DNA of 52,873 nucleotides from Zoogloea oleivorans. Lineage in GTDB: Bacteria > Pseudomonadota > Gammaproteobacteria > Burkholderiales > Rhodocyclaceae. The DNA lies in NCBI RefSeq assembly GCF_008107625.1, contig NZ_SDKK01000012.1, positions 107,196 to 160,068 of the forward strand, given 5' to 3'. Position 1 is the first letter of the stretch; the number at the start of each line of letters is the position of its first letter. Made by a program: the position numbers and the translations under genes. Shown here one piece after another: positions 24,059 to 33,566 of this stretch. Under the pieces are notes generated by a model that searched no databases, had not been told where the DNA came from, and saw nothing but the letters and a program-made list of their open reading frames with translations.

Positions 24059-24454
24059 ATGAGCATGTCTGATCCGATCGCCGATATGCTGACGCGGGTT
24101 CGTAACGCGCAGCAGGCGCAAAAGAGCTCTGTCGCGATGCCCTCGTCCAAGCTGAAGGTTTCGATCGCGAAGGTTCTGAAGAGCGAAGGTTATATTGATG
24201 ACTTCGCTGTCACCGAAAGCGCTGGCAAGGCTGAATTGTCTCTGGCCCTTAAGTATTACGCAGGTCGTCCGGTTATCGAGCGCATTGAGCGCGTGAGCCG
24301 TCCTGGCCTTCGTGTGTACAAGGGTAGCGATGATCTGCCCCGCGTGATGAATGGCCTGGGTGTGGCGATTGTCTCCACCCCCAAGGGCGTAATGACTGAT
24401 CGCGCTGCGCGCGCTGCCCGTGCGGGTGGTGAAGTGCTGTGCATCGTGGCTTAA
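24059..24454 (+). CDS. rpsH: 30S ribosomal protein S8
   Basis: S8 organises the central domain of 16S rRNA and is the translational repressor of the spc operon in E. coli. The 131-residue product begins [18 protein letters not shown] and ends in the conserved GGEVLCIVA with the [13 protein letters not shown] segment just before. The first ATG (24059) matches the E. coli start; a second ATG two codons on is also possible. Confidence 0.97.
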   Translation: MSMSDPIADMLTRVRNAQQAQKSSVAMPSSKLKVSIAKVLKSEGYIDDFAVTESAGKAELSLALKYYAGRPVIERIERVSRPGLRVYKGSDDLPRVMNGLGVAIVSTPKGVMTDRAARAARAGGEVLCIVA

Positions 24455-24466
24455 GGGGAGATTGAT

Positions 24467-25000
24467 ATGTCCCGTGTAGCCAAGAATCCGGTCCTCGTTC
24501 CCGCTGGTGTGGATGTCGTTATCGGTGGTGGCGAAATCACCATCAAGGGTCCCCTGGGTAGCCTTACCCAGTTTGTTCACCCGTCCGTCAAGGTGGAGCG
24601 TGAAGGCGATGGCCTCCAGTGTTCTGCTGTTGAAGGTGCGGTTAACAGCAAGGCGATGTCGGGCACCATGCGTGCATTGGTCAACAATATGGTGACCGGT
24701 GTTTCGAAGGGCTTCGAGCGCAAGCTGACCCTGGTAGGCGTGGGATATCGTGCCCAGGCCCAAGGCGACAAGCTCAATCTGACGCTCGGTTTCTCCCACC
24801 CTGTGGTGCACCAGATGCCTGAGGGCATCAAGGTAGAGACTCCGACTCAGACCGAGGTCCTCATTAAGGGTGTCGATAAGCAGGCTGTCGGCAAGGTAGC
24901 TGCTGAAGTCCGTGCGTACCGTCCGCCAGAGCCCTATAAGGGCAAGGGTGTGCGTTACTCGGATGAAGTGGTCACCTTGAAAGAAACCAAGAAGAAGTAA
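24467..25000 (+). CDS. rplF: 50S ribosomal protein L6
   Basis: L6 lies near the sarcin-ricin loop and the factor-binding site. The 177-residue product begins [17 protein letters not shown] and has [11 protein letters not shown] and the C-terminal [18 protein letters not shown]. Length is standard. It is flanked by rpsH (12 bases) and rplR (9 bases). Confidence 0.97.
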   Translation: MSRVAKNPVLVPAGVDVVIGGGEITIKGPLGSLTQFVHPSVKVEREGDGLQCSAVEGAVNSKAMSGTMRALVNNMVTGVSKGFERKLTLVGVGYRAQAQGDKLNLTLGFSHPVVHQMPEGIKVETPTQTEVLIKGVDKQAVGKVAAEVRAYRPPEPYKGKGVRYSDEVVTLKETKKK

Positions 25001-25009
25001 GGGCGGATC

Positions 25010-25366
25010 ATGATCACCAAGAAGGAAACGCGTTTGCGCCGGTCACGGAAAACCCGTGCCAAAATTGCGGAAATGAAGGCAGTCCGTCTGTCCGTGTTCC
25101 GTTCCAACAGCCACATCTATGCGCAGGTTATCGCCGGTTGCGGTTCCAAGGTTCTGGCCGCTGCTTCGACCGTAGAGGCTGAAGTCAAGGCTCAGGTTCC
25201 GAATGGTGGCAACAAGGCCGCCGCCGAACTGGTTGGCAAGCTCATTGCCGAGCGCGCAAAGGCGGCTGGTATCGAAGCGGTTGCTTTTGACCGTTCCGGT
25301 TTTCAGTACCACGGCCGCGTGAAGGCGCTTGCCGATGCCGCCCGCGAAGGCGGATTGAAGTTCTAA
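25010..25366 (+). CDS. rplR: 50S ribosomal protein L18
   Basis: L18 binds 5S rRNA and brings it to the central protuberance with L5. The 118-residue product has the basic N-terminus [16 protein letters not shown], the core [16 protein letters not shown] and the C-terminal [23 protein letters not shown], all typical. Confidence 0.97.
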   Translation: MITKKETRLRRSRKTRAKIAEMKAVRLSVFRSNSHIYAQVIAGCGSKVLAAASTVEAEVKAQVPNGGNKAAAELVGKLIAERAKAAGIEAVAFDRSGFQYHGRVKALADAAREGGLKF

Positions 25367-25378
25367 GCGAGGTTTAGC

Positions 25379-25906
25379 ATGGCTAAGCAGCAAGGTAACA
25401 AGAAGGTGCAGGCCTCGGACGAGCGCGATGATGGCCTGCGCGAAAAGATGGTTTCCATCAATCGCGTAACCAAGGTTGTAAAGGGCGGCCGTATCCTCGG
25501 TTTTGCTGCCCTGACCGTGGTTGGTGATGGTGATGGTGCCGTTGGCATGGGCAAGGGCAAGTCCCGCGAAGTGCCGGTCGCAGTTCAGAAGGCGATGGAA
25601 GAGGCTCGTCGCAAGATGGCCAAGGTGTCCCTGAAGAACGGTACGCTGCATCACTCCGTCATTGGCAAGCATGGTGCTTCGTCTGTTCTGATGATGCCGG
25701 CTCCGGTTGGTAGCGGGATTATCGCCGGCGGTGCAATGCGTGCGGTGTTCGAAGTGATGGGCGTGACCGATATCATCGCCAAGTCCATCGGTTCCACCAA
25801 TCCGTACAACGTGGTGCGTGCCACTTTGAACGGACTCATGGCCACCAACGCTCCTTCCGTGATTGCCGCCAAGCGTGGCAAGACGGTTGCAGAGATTCAG
25901 GGGTAA
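25379..25906 (+). CDS. rpsE: 30S ribosomal protein S5
   Basis: S5 works with S4 in decoding fidelity and in the mRNA entry site. The 175-residue product has the S5 dsRNA-binding core [21 protein letters not shown] at about residues 22-42 and the C-terminal [19 protein letters not shown]. Length is close to the family standard. rpmD follows after 3 bases. Confidence 0.97.
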   Translation: MAKQQGNKKVQASDERDDGLREKMVSINRVTKVVKGGRILGFAALTVVGDGDGAVGMGKGKSREVPVAVQKAMEEARRKMAKVSLKNGTLHHSVIGKHGASSVLMMPAPVGSGIIAGGAMRAVFEVMGVTDIIAKSIGSTNPYNVVRATLNGLMATNAPSVIAAKRGKTVAEIQG

Positions 25907-25909
25907 GTC

Positions 25910-26092
25910 ATGTCGGACAAAAAACTGAAGGTTACTCTCGTAAAGAGTGTGATCGGTACCAAGCAGTCCCATCGTGCAACCGTGCGCGGACTTGGGCTTC
26001 GTCGAATCCGCCATACGGTGGAGTTGCAGGATACTCCTGCAGTGCGAGGCATGATTACCAAGGTCGCCTACCTCGTTAAGTGTGAGGCTTAA
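25910..26092 (+). CDS. rpmD: 50S ribosomal protein L30
   Basis: L30 is a small large-subunit protein present in many but not all bacteria. The 60-residue product has the family sequence [26 protein letters not shown]. It lies 3 bases after rpsE and its stop codon abuts the rplO start with no gap. Confidence 0.96.
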   Translation: MSDKKLKVTLVKSVIGTKQSHRATVRGLGLRRIRHTVELQDTPAVRGMITKVAYLVKCEA

Positions 26093-26533
26093 ATGCGGCT
26101 GAATGCTATTAAACCTGCAGCGGGCGCCAAGCACGCTGCGAAGCGGGTTGGTCGTGGAATCGGCAGTGGTCTGGGTAAGACTGCTGGTCGTGGCCACAAA
26201 GGTCAAAAATCCCGTACTGGCGGTTTCCACAAGGTTGGCTTTGAGGGCGGTCAAATGCCCATGCAGCGTCGCCTTCCGAAGCGCGGTTTCGTTTCCTTGA
26301 CTCGTGCCCGGATTGGTGAAGTTCGCCTGTCCGAGCTTGAAGCTCTGCCGGTGGATGACATCGATTTGCTGGTCCTCCAGCAGGCCGGTATCGTTGCTGC
26401 TGATGCTCTTGCTGCCCGCGTAATCCTTTCTGGCGCTATCAGCCGTAAGGTTAACCTGCGTGGCTTGGGTGTGACGAAGGGTGCCAAGGCAGCGATTGAA
26501 GCTGCTGGTGGTTCCGTCGAGTCCGCCGAGTAA
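26093..26533 (+). CDS. rplO: 50S ribosomal protein L15
   Basis: L15 is a late-assembly protein that reaches into the 23S core. The 146-residue product begins [22 protein letters not shown] and has [13 protein letters not shown] and [17 protein letters not shown], diagnostic of L15. It starts immediately after the rpmD stop; secY follows after 8 bases. Confidence 0.97.
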   Translation: MRLNAIKPAAGAKHAAKRVGRGIGSGLGKTAGRGHKGQKSRTGGFHKVGFEGGQMPMQRRLPKRGFVSLTRARIGEVRLSELEALPVDDIDLLVLQQAGIVAADALAARVILSGAISRKVNLRGLGVTKGAKAAIEAAGGSVESAE

Positions 26534-26541
26534 GGTCTAGC

Positions 26542-27867
26542 GTGGCCAATCAACAGTCCGCGCTGGCGGCACCGGGAAAGTTTGGAGATCTCAAGCGTCG
26601 CTTGGTTTTCCTGCTAGGTGCGCTGATCGTATATCGGATCGGCGCTCACATTCCGGTGCCGGGCATCGATCCGGTAGCCCTTGCGGATCTGTTCAAGAGC
26701 CAAAAGGGCGGCATCCTCGGGGTGTTCAACCTGTTCTCGGGAGGCGCCTTGTCGCGCTTCACGATTTTTGCTCTTGGGATCATGCCGTATATTTCGGCCT
26801 CGATCATCATGCAGTTGCTGACTGTTGCTTCGCCGCAGTTGGAGGCTCTGAAGAAAGAGGGCGAGGCGGGGCGTCGCAAGATTACGCAGTTCACCCGTTA
26901 CGGTACTCTGGCACTTGCCTTGTTCCAGGGCATGGGTATTGCTGTAGCGCTTGAATCTCAGCAAGGGTTGGTGCTGGATCCTGGTTTCATGTTCCGCTTT
27001 GTGACGGTATCGACTTTGGTTACCGGTACGATGTTCCTGATGTGGCTTGGTGAGCAGATCACTGAGCGAGGTTTGGGCAACGGAATATCCATCATCATCT
27101 TTGCCGGCATTGCTGCGGGGCTTCCGAACTCGCTTGGTGGTCTTTTTGAGCTTGTTCGCACTGGTGCCATGCATCCATTCACGGCGCTGGTTATTTGCGT
27201 CCTTGTGGTGGCAGTGACTGGTGTGGTGGTGTTCGTTGAGCGTGGTCAGCGGAAGATTCTGGTTAATTACGCCAAGCGTCAGGTCGGCAACAAGGTTTAT
27301 GGCGGTCAAAGCTCCCATTTGCCCTTGAAGTTGAACATGGCCGGTGTTATTCCGCCGATCTTTGCCTCCAGCATCATTCTTTTCCCTGCGACGTTGGCCC
27401 AGTGGTTTGGATCTTCGGAGCAGATGGCCTGGTTGAAGGATCTTGGTTCGACGCTAGCTCCCGGGCAGCCGATTTACGTGATCCTGTATGCAGCAGCAAT
27501 CGTGTTTTTCTGCTTCTTCTATACGGCGCTCGTCTTCAATTCGAAGGAGACGGCCGACAACCTGAAGAAGAGTGGGGCTTTTGTGCCAGGTATTCGTCCG
27601 GGTGACCAGACGGCTCGGTACATAGACAAGATCTTGATGCGGCTTACGTTGGCAGGTGCGGTGTACATCACGCTAGTCTGTTTGCTGCCTGAGTTTCTGA
27701 TCCTGAAGTGGAATGTGCCGTTCTATTTTGGTGGCACCTCATTGTTGATCATCGTGGTGGTTACGATGGACTTCATGTCCCAGGTTCAGGCTTATGTCAT
27801 GTCCCACCAATACGAAAGCCTTTTGAAGAAGGCCAACTTCAAGGGCGCAAGGGTACCGCTCAAGTAG
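26542..27867 (+). CDS. secY: Protein translocase subunit SecY (GTG start)
   Basis: SecY is the protein-conducting channel of the inner membrane and partners SecE, encoded at 830-1183. The 441-residue product has about ten hydrophobic segments, the plug and pore region after [23 protein letters not shown] (about residues 62-84), and the cytoplasmic loop with [17 protein letters not shown]. The start is GTG at 26542. Location inside the ribosomal cluster is normal. Confidence 0.97.
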   Translation: MANQQSALAAPGKFGDLKRRLVFLLGALIVYRIGAHIPVPGIDPVALADLFKSQKGGILGVFNLFSGGALSRFTIFALGIMPYISASIIMQLLTVASPQLEALKKEGEAGRRKITQFTRYGTLALALFQGMGIAVALESQQGLVLDPGFMFRFVTVSTLVTGTMFLMWLGEQITERGLGNGISIIIFAGIAAGLPNSLGGLFELVRTGAMHPFTALVICVLVVAVTGVVVFVERGQRKILVNYAKRQVGNKVYGGQSSHLPLKLNMAGVIPPIFASSIILFPATLAQWFGSSEQMAWLKDLGSTLAPGQPIYVILYAAAIVFFCFFYTALVFNSKETADNLKKSGAFVPGIRPGDQTARYIDKILMRLTLAGAVYITLVCLLPEFLILKWNVPFYFGGTSLLIIVVVTMDFMSQVQAYVMSHQYESLLKKANFKGARVPLK

Positions 27868-27873
27868 GCACTC

Positions 27874-28092
27874 ATGTCGAGGGAAGATTACATTGAGATG
27901 CAGGGTGAGGTCTTAGAAAACCTTCCCAACGCAACTTTTAAGGTCAAGCTTGAAAATGGCCATGTAGTTTTGGGACACATTTCAGGGAAGATGCGTATGC
28001 ATTACATTCGTATTCTTCCTGGCGACAAGGTTACGGTGCAGTTGACTCCGTATGATTTGAGTAGGGCCCGGATCGTTTTCCGAGCGAAATAA
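27874..28092 (+). CDS. infA: Translation initiation factor IF-1
   Basis: IF-1 blocks the A site during initiation. The 72-residue OB-fold protein has the family sequences [15 protein letters not shown]-like (here starting [16 protein letters not shown] at about residue 8), [14 protein letters not shown] and [20 protein letters not shown]. It lies 6 bases after secY; infA at this point of the cluster is usual in betaproteobacteria. Confidence 0.97.
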   Translation: MSREDYIEMQGEVLENLPNATFKVKLENGHVVLGHISGKMRMHYIRILPGDKVTVQLTPYDLSRARIVFRAK

Positions 28093-28116
28093 TAGAAGAG
28101 TAGTCAGGAGCTAGAA

Positions 28117-28230
28117 ATGAGAGTTCAAGCATCGGTCAAGCGGCTTTGCAGAAACTGCAAAATTGTCCGTCGCAAAGGTGTCGTTCGCGTGATCTGTACG
28201 GATCCGCGTCACAAGCAGCGTCAGGGTTGA
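28117..28230 (+). CDS. rpmJ: 50S ribosomal protein L36 (zinc-binding type)
   Basis: L36 is the smallest large-subunit protein. The 37-residue product starts [20 protein letters not shown] and keeps the zinc ligands C11, C14, C27 and H32, so it is the zinc-containing form. Such zinc-dependent copies are often replaced by zinc-free paralogues under zinc limitation; none is in the window. The TGA stop is shared with the -35 box of the rpsM promoter. Confidence 0.96.
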   Translation: MRVQASVKRLCRNCKIVRRKGVVRVICTDPRHKQRQG

Positions 28231-28255
28231 TGCGGTCACCCGCATTCTTTATAAT
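28227..28255 (+). promoter_or_regulatory. Sigma70-type promoter for rpsM-rpsK-rpsD-rpoA-rplQ
   Basis: TTGATG (28227-28232) and a perfect TATAAT (28250-28255) lie 17 bases apart. The -35 supplies the TGA stop of rpmJ. A 6-bp hairpin (28230-28235 with 28240-28245, loop TCAC) occupies the spacer and may act on read-through RNA. A start near 28262 leaves only about 22 bases of leader, too little for the E. coli S4-binding pseudoknot. Confidence 0.65.
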
Positions 28256-28283
28256 TTAATGTTTAGCATTTTGGGGTGAACGC

Positions 28284-28646
28284 ATGGCCCGCATTGCAGG
28301 GGTAAACATTCCCAACCATAAGCACACCGAGATCGCATTGACTGCGATCTTTGGGATCGGGCGCACTCGCGCTCAACAGATCTGTGATTCGGCCAGTGTG
28401 GGCCGTTCCGTAAAGATTAAAGATCTTACGGAGTCCGACATGGAACGGCTGCGCGACGAAGTCGCAAAGTTCACCGTTGAAGGTGACCTTCGCCGTGAAG
28501 TGACGATGTGTATCAAGCGCCTTATGGATCTTGGGTGCTATCGCGGGGTGCGCCATCGTCGTGGTTTGCCCCTTCGTGGCCAGCGCACGCGCACCAATGC
28601 CCGTACCCGTAAGGGTCCGCGCAAGGCGATCGCCGGCAAGAAGTAA
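28284..28646 (+). CDS. rpsM: 30S ribosomal protein S13
   Basis: S13 is in the 30S head and makes intersubunit bridges with L5. The 120-residue product begins [20 protein letters not shown] and ends with the basic tail [19 protein letters not shown], which reaches the P-site tRNA. It is the first gene of the alpha-type cluster. Confidence 0.97.
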   Translation: MARIAGVNIPNHKHTEIALTAIFGIGRTRAQQICDSASVGRSVKIKDLTESDMERLRDEVAKFTVEGDLRREVTMCIKRLMDLGCYRGVRHRRGLPLRGQRTRTNARTRKGPRKAIAGKK

Positions 28647-28659
28647 TTAGGGATAAGAC

Positions 28660-29049
28660 ATGGCAAAGACTGCTGCGAAGGTTCGCAAGAAGATCAAAAA
28701 GAACGTGGCCGAGGGTATTGCCCACGTTCACGCTTCTTTCAACAACACGATCATCACGATCACCGATCGCCAGGGCAACGCGCTGTCGTGGGCTACCTCC
28801 GGCGGCGCCGGCTTCAAAGGTTCCCGCAAGAGCACCCCGTTTGCTGCCCAGGTCGCTGCTGAAGCGGCTGGCAAGGTGGCCATCGAGTGCGGCATCAAGA
28901 ACCTGGAAGTTCGTGTAAAGGGCCCCGGCCCCGGTCGCGAATCCAGTGTTCGCGCGCTGAACGCGCTGGGTATCAAGATCACCACGATCACTGATATCAC
29001 GCCTATTCCGCACAACGGCTGCCGTCCGCCGAAGAAGCGTCGTATCTGA
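28660..29049 (+). CDS. rpsK: 30S ribosomal protein S11
   Basis: S11 forms part of the platform beside the E site. The 129-residue product has [36 protein letters not shown] and the C-terminal [13 protein letters not shown], all conserved. It lies 13 bases after rpsM and 14 before rpsD. Confidence 0.97.
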   Translation: MAKTAAKVRKKIKKNVAEGIAHVHASFNNTIITITDRQGNALSWATSGGAGFKGSRKSTPFAAQVAAEAAGKVAIECGIKNLEVRVKGPGPGRESSVRALNALGIKITTITDITPIPHNGCRPPKKRRI

Positions 29050-29063
29050 CAAGGAGTTGAACA

Positions 29064-29693
29064 GTGGCTCGTAATCTTGACCCCAAGTGCCGTCAGTGCC
29101 GTCGCGAGGGTGAGAAGCTCTTCCTGAAGGGCGAAAAGTGCTTTACCGACAAGTGCGCTATTGAGCGTCGTTCCTACGCTCCTGGTCAGCATGGCCAGAA
29201 GTCTGGTCAGCGCCTCTCTGGCTACGGCGTGCAACTGCGCGAAAAGCAAAAGATCCGTCGCGTTTACGGCGTTCTTGAGCGTCAGTTCCGCAAGACCTAC
29301 GCTGAGGCTGACCGCCTCAAGGGCAAAACGGGTGAGAACCTGCTGCAGCTCCTCGAAGGTCGGCTGGATGCTGTTGCCTACCGTATGGGTTTCGGCGTTT
29401 CCCGTGCCGAAGCTCGTCAGGTCGTTCGTCACAACGGCGTCCTGGTCAACGGCAAGCGTGTGAATATTCCGTCCTACACCGTTCGTCCGGGCGACGAAGT
29501 TCAGCTCACCGATACCGCGCGTACTCAACTGCGCGTCAAGGCTGCGCTGGAGGCCGCCGAAGCTCGTGGCTTCCCGGAGTGGCTGGCAGTGGATATCAAG
29601 GCTGGTAAGGGAACGTTCAAGGCATACCCGCAGCGTGCGGAATTGCCGGCGACGATGAACGAAGGCCTGGTTGTCGAACTGTATTCGCGTTAA
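29064..29693 (+). CDS. rpsD: 30S ribosomal protein S4 (zinc-finger type, GTG start)
   Basis: S4 nucleates 30S assembly and, with S5, sets decoding accuracy; in E. coli it represses the alpha operon. The 209-residue product has an S4 RNA-binding domain at about residues 99-160. The N-terminus keeps a zinc-finger pattern C9, C12, C26 and C31, unlike E. coli S4. The start is GTG at 29064, 5 bases after an AAGGAG-like site near 29051. Confidence 0.96.
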   Translation: MARNLDPKCRQCRREGEKLFLKGEKCFTDKCAIERRSYAPGQHGQKSGQRLSGYGVQLREKQKIRRVYGVLERQFRKTYAEADRLKGKTGENLLQLLEGRLDAVAYRMGFGVSRAEARQVVRHNGVLVNGKRVNIPSYTVRPGDEVQLTDTARTQLRVKAALEAAEARGFPEWLAVDIKAGKGTFKAYPQRAELPATMNEGLVVELYSR

Positions 29694-29698
29694 TGGTG

Positions 29699-29717
29699 GT
29701 CGCGCCTCTGGCGCGAC
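29699..29717 (+). promoter_or_regulatory. Hairpin between rpsD and rpoA
   Basis: A perfect 8-bp stem (29699-29706 with 29710-29717) closes a TCT loop six bases after the rpsD stop. No U-run follows, so it is probably a processing or stability element that separates ribosomal-protein from rpoA message rather than a terminator. Confidence 0.45.
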
Positions 29718-29735
29718 TCTATAGAAGGATTGTCG

Positions 29736-30716
29736 ATGCAAAGTAATGCTCTGCTGAAACCGCGCATCATTGAGGTGCAGAACGTTTCGCCGGTGCACGC
29801 TCGTGTGACCATGGAGCCGTTTGAACGCGGCTTCGGGCATACGCTCGGTAACGCGCTCCGTCGGATTCTGCTGTCCTCGTTGCCGGGCTACGCACCGACC
29901 GAGGTTTCGATCGAGGGCGTACTGCATGAGTACTCGACACTGGATGGCGTGCGGGAAGATGTTGTCGACCTGCTTCTGAACCTGAAGGGTGTCGTTCTCA
30001 AGTTGCACGGTCGTAACGATGCAACGCTGTCTCTGGTTAAGTCCGGCGAAGGTGTTGTAACGGCGGCGGACATCGAAGTGTCGCACGACGTGGAAGTGAT
30101 CAATCCGGATCACGTCCTTGCTCATCTGGCCCCTGGTGGCAAGCTTGATCTTCAGATCAAGGTGGAGCAGGGCCGTGGTTATGTTCCGGGTAATCAGCGT
30201 CCCGCTGTTGGCGAGTCCAAGAGCATCGGTCGTATCGTTCTTGACGCTTCTTTCAGCCCGGTTCGCCGTGTGAGCTACACGGTTGAGAGTGCTCGCGTCG
30301 AGCAGCGGACTGACCTGGATCGCCTGGTTCTCGATATCGAAACAAATGGTGCTGTTGATCCGGAAGAGGCCGTGCGGTTCGCTGCGCGTGTACTGATGGA
30401 CCAGCTCTCCGTGTTCGCTGATTTGGAAGGAACTCCGACTGCCGTTGAGGCACCGAAGGCTCCTGCCATTGATCCGATCCTGCTTCGCCCGGTTGATGAT
30501 CTTGAACTGACGGTTCGTTCTGCGAACTGCCTGAAGGCCGAGAACATCTACTACATTGGTGATCTGATCCAGCGCACCGAAACTGAACTGCTCAAGACGC
30601 CGAATCTGGGGCGTAAGTCGCTGAACGAGATCAAGGAAGTCCTTGCCTCGCGTGGTCTGACGCTGGGTATGAAACTTGAAAATTGGCCGCCGGCCGGGCT
30701 GGAAAAGCTCGGTTGA
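29736..30716 (+). CDS. rpoA: DNA-directed RNA polymerase subunit alpha
   Basis: Alpha dimerises to nucleate RNA polymerase and contacts activators and UP elements. The 326-residue product has the assembly domain with [22 protein letters not shown] (about residues 27-48) and the C-terminal domain with [18 protein letters not shown] (about 288-305), joined by a flexible linker. The ATG at 29736 is 6-7 bases after AAGGA; an in-frame TTG at 29730 is too close to it. Confidence 0.97.
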   Translation: MQSNALLKPRIIEVQNVSPVHARVTMEPFERGFGHTLGNALRRILLSSLPGYAPTEVSIEGVLHEYSTLDGVREDVVDLLLNLKGVVLKLHGRNDATLSLVKSGEGVVTAADIEVSHDVEVINPDHVLAHLAPGGKLDLQIKVEQGRGYVPGNQRPAVGESKSIGRIVLDASFSPVRRVSYTVESARVEQRTDLDRLVLDIETNGAVDPEEAVRFAARVLMDQLSVFADLEGTPTAVEAPKAPAIDPILLRPVDDLELTVRSANCLKAENIYYIGDLIQRTETELLKTPNLGRKSLNEIKEVLASRGLTLGMKLENWPPAGLEKLG

Positions 30717-30742
30717 GCGTAACGAAGAAGAGGTAATTACAA

Positions 30743-31144
30743 ATGCGTCACCGTAACGGTCTTCGCAAGCTCAACCGCACCAGCAGCCACCGTCAGGCTA
30801 TGCTGCGCAACATGGCGAACTCCCTGCTGCGTCACGAGGTCATCAAGACCACCGTGCCGAAGGCCAAGGAGCTGCGCAAGGTTGTTGAGCCCCTGATCAC
30901 TCTCGGCAAGAAGCCGAGTCTGGCCAATCGCCGCCTGGCGTTTGACCGCCTTCGCGATCGTGAGATCGTCGTCAAGATTTTTGACGAACTGGGTCCGCGC
31001 TTCTCCACCCGCAACGGTGGTTACCTGCGTATCCTGAAGTGTGGTTTCCGCGATGGCGATAACGCGCCGATGGCTTTCGTTGAGCTGCTGGATCGTCCGG
31101 ACGGCGAAGCGGTTGCCTCTGAAGGTGAGAAGGAAGCTGCATAA
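30743..31144 (+). CDS. rplQ: 50S ribosomal protein L17
   Basis: L17 lies near the tunnel exit on the solvent side. The 133-residue product begins [23 protein letters not shown], the classic start, and has [19 protein letters not shown] near the C-terminus. It is the last gene of the ribosomal block and is closed by a strong terminator. Confidence 0.97.
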   Translation: MRHRNGLRKLNRTSSHRQAMLRNMANSLLRHEVIKTTVPKAKELRKVVEPLITLGKKPSLANRRLAFDRLRDREIVVKIFDELGPRFSTRNGGYLRILKCGFRDGDNAPMAFVELLDRPDGEAVASEGEKEAA

Positions 31145-31168
31145 ACAGACGCTTTGGTGTCTTGTTGC

Positions 31169-31199
31169 AAAAAAGCCAGCGCAAGCTGGCTTTTTTGTT
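31169..31199 (+). terminator. Intrinsic terminator of the alpha-type operon
   Basis: A perfect 12-bp stem (31169-31180 with 31185-31196) closes a GCAA tetraloop. Six A-T pairs form the base and T-rich sequence follows. It lies 24 bases after rplQ. Confidence 0.93.
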
Positions 31200-31263
31200 T
31201 TGCTTGCGCCCAGAACATTAGTACGGCGCTAGAGCATCCGTATCCCTGAGTTGGGTGCCGGAT

Positions 31264-31302
31264 AAAAAAAGGCCCGTCGGGGAAACCTCCGACGGGCCTT
31301 TG
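31264..31302 (-). terminator. Terminator of the sulfur assimilation operon, probably bidirectional
   Basis: A long stem (about 15 bp including one G-U pair, 31268-31282 with 31287-31303) has seven As on the plus-strand 5' side, which reads as TTTTTTT after the stem on the minus strand. It lies 20 bases downstream of cysN. The plus-strand side also ends in TTTG, so it can back up the rplQ terminator. Confidence 0.85.
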
Positions 31303-31321
31303 TTGCTTTGATCAGGCGCGA

Positions 31322-32611
31322 TCAGCCGACGATCATTCCTGCGCCGACCGTGTTGTTGGTGGATTCATCGATCAGGATGAAGGCGCCGGTCGGCCGGGAT
31401 TCCGTGTAATTGTCGGCGAAGATGGGCTGGGCCAGCTTCAGGGTCAGTTGGGCGATATCGTTCATCGCCAGGGTCGTCGCAGCGTCCTTGGCAAGGGAGT
31501 TGATATCGACACGGTGGGCAATGCTGGCGACCTTGGCTTTGACTTCACGGGTCGTGTGGCGCAGCCAGTAGGTGCGCGCCGGCGACAGCGGCGTTTCGGA
31601 CAGCCAGCACATCATGGCTTCGATCTGCTTGGTTTGCACCGGGACTTCTTCGCTGTTGACGATCATGTCGCCGCGGGAGATGTCGATTTCGTCTTCGAGC
31701 AGCAGGGTGACGGACTGCTCGTGGATCGCCTTGCCGATGGACTGGCCGTAAAGCTGGACGTCCTTGACGCGCGTCGTGCGGCCGTTGGGCAGCACGGTGA
31801 CACTGTCGCCGACCTTGATCTCGCCCGACTCGACGCGGCCCATGAAGCCGCGGTAGTCGTGCAGCTCGGGGTCATCGGACGCTTGCGGACGGCACACGTA
31901 CTGAACCGGGAAGCGGAAGCTCTCGGCCTTTTCGGTGTGCGCCGCCGGGGCGGCTTCGAGGATGTCGATGAGCGTCGGGCCGGTGTACCAGTCGAGGCGT
32001 TCGCCGCGGTCCACGATCATGTCGCCGACGAGGGCGGACAGCGGAATGAAACGCACGTCGGTGAGACCGATCTGCTCGGCAAAGGCAGAGTACTCGGCGA
32101 CGATACCGTCGTAGGTGGCCTGGCTGTAATCGACCAGATCCATCTTGTTCACGGCGACGATGACGTGGGGAATACCCACCAGTTTGGCCAGGTAGCTGTG
32201 GCGACGGGTCTGGGTGAGGACGCCCTTGCGCGCGTCGATCAGGATGATGGCGACGTTGGCGGTGGAGGCGGCGGTGACCATGTTGCGGGTGTACTGCTCG
32301 TGGCCGGGCGCGTCGGCAATGATGTACTTGCGCGTGCCGGTGGAGAAGTAACGGTAGGCGACGTCGATGGTGATGCCCTGCTCGCGTTCGGCCTGCAGGC
32401 CGTCGGTGAGGAGGGACAGGTCGACGGCGGTCAGGCCGCGCTTGGTGGAGGTGCGCTCGATGGCGGTAAGCGTGTCGGCCAGGATGGTCTTGCTGTCGAA
32501 CAGCAGGCGGCCGATCAGGGTGCTCTTGCCGTCATCGACGCTGCCGCAGGTCAGGAAGCGCAGCAGGCCGCGATCTTCGATCTGGGTGAGGTGTGTGTGG
32601 GCGCTGGTCAT
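31322..32611 (-). CDS. cysN: Sulfate adenylyltransferase subunit 1 (CysN)
   Basis: CysN is the regulatory GTPase of ATP sulfurylase; GTP hydrolysis drives adenylylation of sulfate by CysD to APS. The 429-residue product is EF-Tu-like, with the P-loop GSVDDGKST (about residues 22-30), DAPGHEQYTRN (about 101-111) and NKMDLV (about 156-161). No APS kinase domain is fused to its C-terminus. The frame is open upstream into cysD, but the ATG at 32611 gives the family start and is 4 bases after the cysD stop. It is the last gene of the operon. Confidence 0.95.
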   Translation of the reverse strand: MTSAHTHLTQIEDRGLLRFLTCGSVDDGKSTLIGRLLFDSKTILADTLTAIERTSTKRGLTAVDLSLLTDGLQAEREQGITIDVAYRYFSTGTRKYIIADAPGHEQYTRNMVTAASTANVAIILIDARKGVLTQTRRHSYLAKLVGIPHVIVAVNKMDLVDYSQATYDGIVAEYSAFAEQIGLTDVRFIPLSALVGDMIVDRGERLDWYTGPTLIDILEAAPAAHTEKAESFRFPVQYVCRPQASDDPELHDYRGFMGRVESGEIKVGDSVTVLPNGRTTRVKDVQLYGQSIGKAIHEQSVTLLLEDEIDISRGDMIVNSEEVPVQTKQIEAMMCWLSETPLSPARTYWLRHTTREVKAKVASIAHRVDINSLAKDAATTLAMNDIAQLTLKLAQPIFADNYTESRPTGAFILIDESTNNTVGAGMIVG

Positions 32612-32615
32612 GATC

Positions 32616-33530
32616 TTAGAAATACCCTTCCTTCTTGCGCTGCTCCATGGAGGCGTCGGAAGTCTGGTCATCGAGGCGGGTGGCGCCGCGTTCGGTGATG
32701 GTGGTGGTGGCGGTTTCGATGACGATCTTCTCGACGGTATCGGCGTCGCTGAGCACCGGTGCGGTACAGGTGATGTCACCGACGGTGCGGAAGCGCACCT
32801 GCATCTGGACGATTTCTTCGCCGGCCCTGGCGGGGGTGATGTCGGTCACCGGTACCATGGCACCGCCGCGCATGACGATCGGGCGGATGTGCGAGAAGTA
32901 GATGCTCGGCAGCTCGAGCTTTTCACGCTCGATGTATTGCCACACGTCCATCTCGGTCCAGTTGCTGATCGGGAAGGCGCGGATGTTCTCGCCCTTGTGG
33001 CTGCGCGCGTTGTAGAGGTTCCACAACTCGGGGCGCTGGTTCTTCGGGTCCCATTGGCCGAACTCGTCGCGGAAGCTCATGATCCGCTCCTTGGCGCGGG
33101 CCTTTTCTTCGTCGCGGCGGGCGCCACCGATACAGGCGTTGAAACCGAATTCTTCAATGGCTTCGAGTAGCGTGACCGACTGGTGCTTGTTGCGGGATTC
33201 GCCTTCGTTCTTGAGGACGACGGTGCCACGGGCCATGGAGTCTTCCACCGAACGCACGATCAGGCGTTCGCCGAGTTCGGCGGCGCGCTTGTCGCGGAAA
33301 TCGGTGACTTCCTTGTAATTGTGGCCGGTGTCGATGTGCATCAACGGGAACGGGAAGCGGCCCGGGCGGAAGGCCTTTTCGGCCAGGCGCAGCAGGCACA
33401 GGGAGTCCTTGCCGCCGGAGAACAGCAGCACGGGGTTGCTGCACTGGCCGGCCACTTCACGCATGATGTGGATGGCTTCGGATTCGAGCCAGTCCAGGTG
33501 GCTCAGGGTTTGTTTGGTGAGCGTCGACAT
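32616..33530 (-). CDS. cysD: Sulfate adenylyltransferase subunit 2 (CysD)
   Basis: CysD catalyses formation of adenosine 5'-phosphosulfate from ATP and sulfate in the cytoplasm, with CysN. The 304-residue product is an N-type PP-ATPase: SGGKDS at about residues 39-44 is the pyrophosphate-binding loop. HIDTGHNYKEVTDFRD and the C-terminal arginine-rich MEQRKKEGYF are family marks. It sits between cysH (36-base gap) and cysN (4-base gap). Confidence 0.96.
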   Translation of the reverse strand: MSTLTKQTLSHLDWLESEAIHIMREVAGQCSNPVLLFSGGKDSLCLLRLAEKAFRPGRFPFPLMHIDTGHNYKEVTDFRDKRAAELGERLIVRSVEDSMARGTVVLKNEGESRNKHQSVTLLEAIEEFGFNACIGGARRDEEKARAKERIMSFRDEFGQWDPKNQRPELWNLYNARSHKGENIRAFPISNWTEMDVWQYIEREKLELPSIYFSHIRPIVMRGGAMVPVTDITPARAGEEIVQMQVRFRTVGDITCTAPVLSDADTVEKIVIETATTTITERGATRLDDQTSDASMEQRKKEGYF

Positions 33531-33566
33531 TGCTTTACTCGGTTGAGGGTTCGTTGCTGTGCGCCA

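Noticed and set aside
32612-32779. Upstream extension of cysN inside cysD
   Set aside because: It is a Pro/Ser/Arg-rich translation of the cysD 3' end in another frame; CysN homology starts at 32611.
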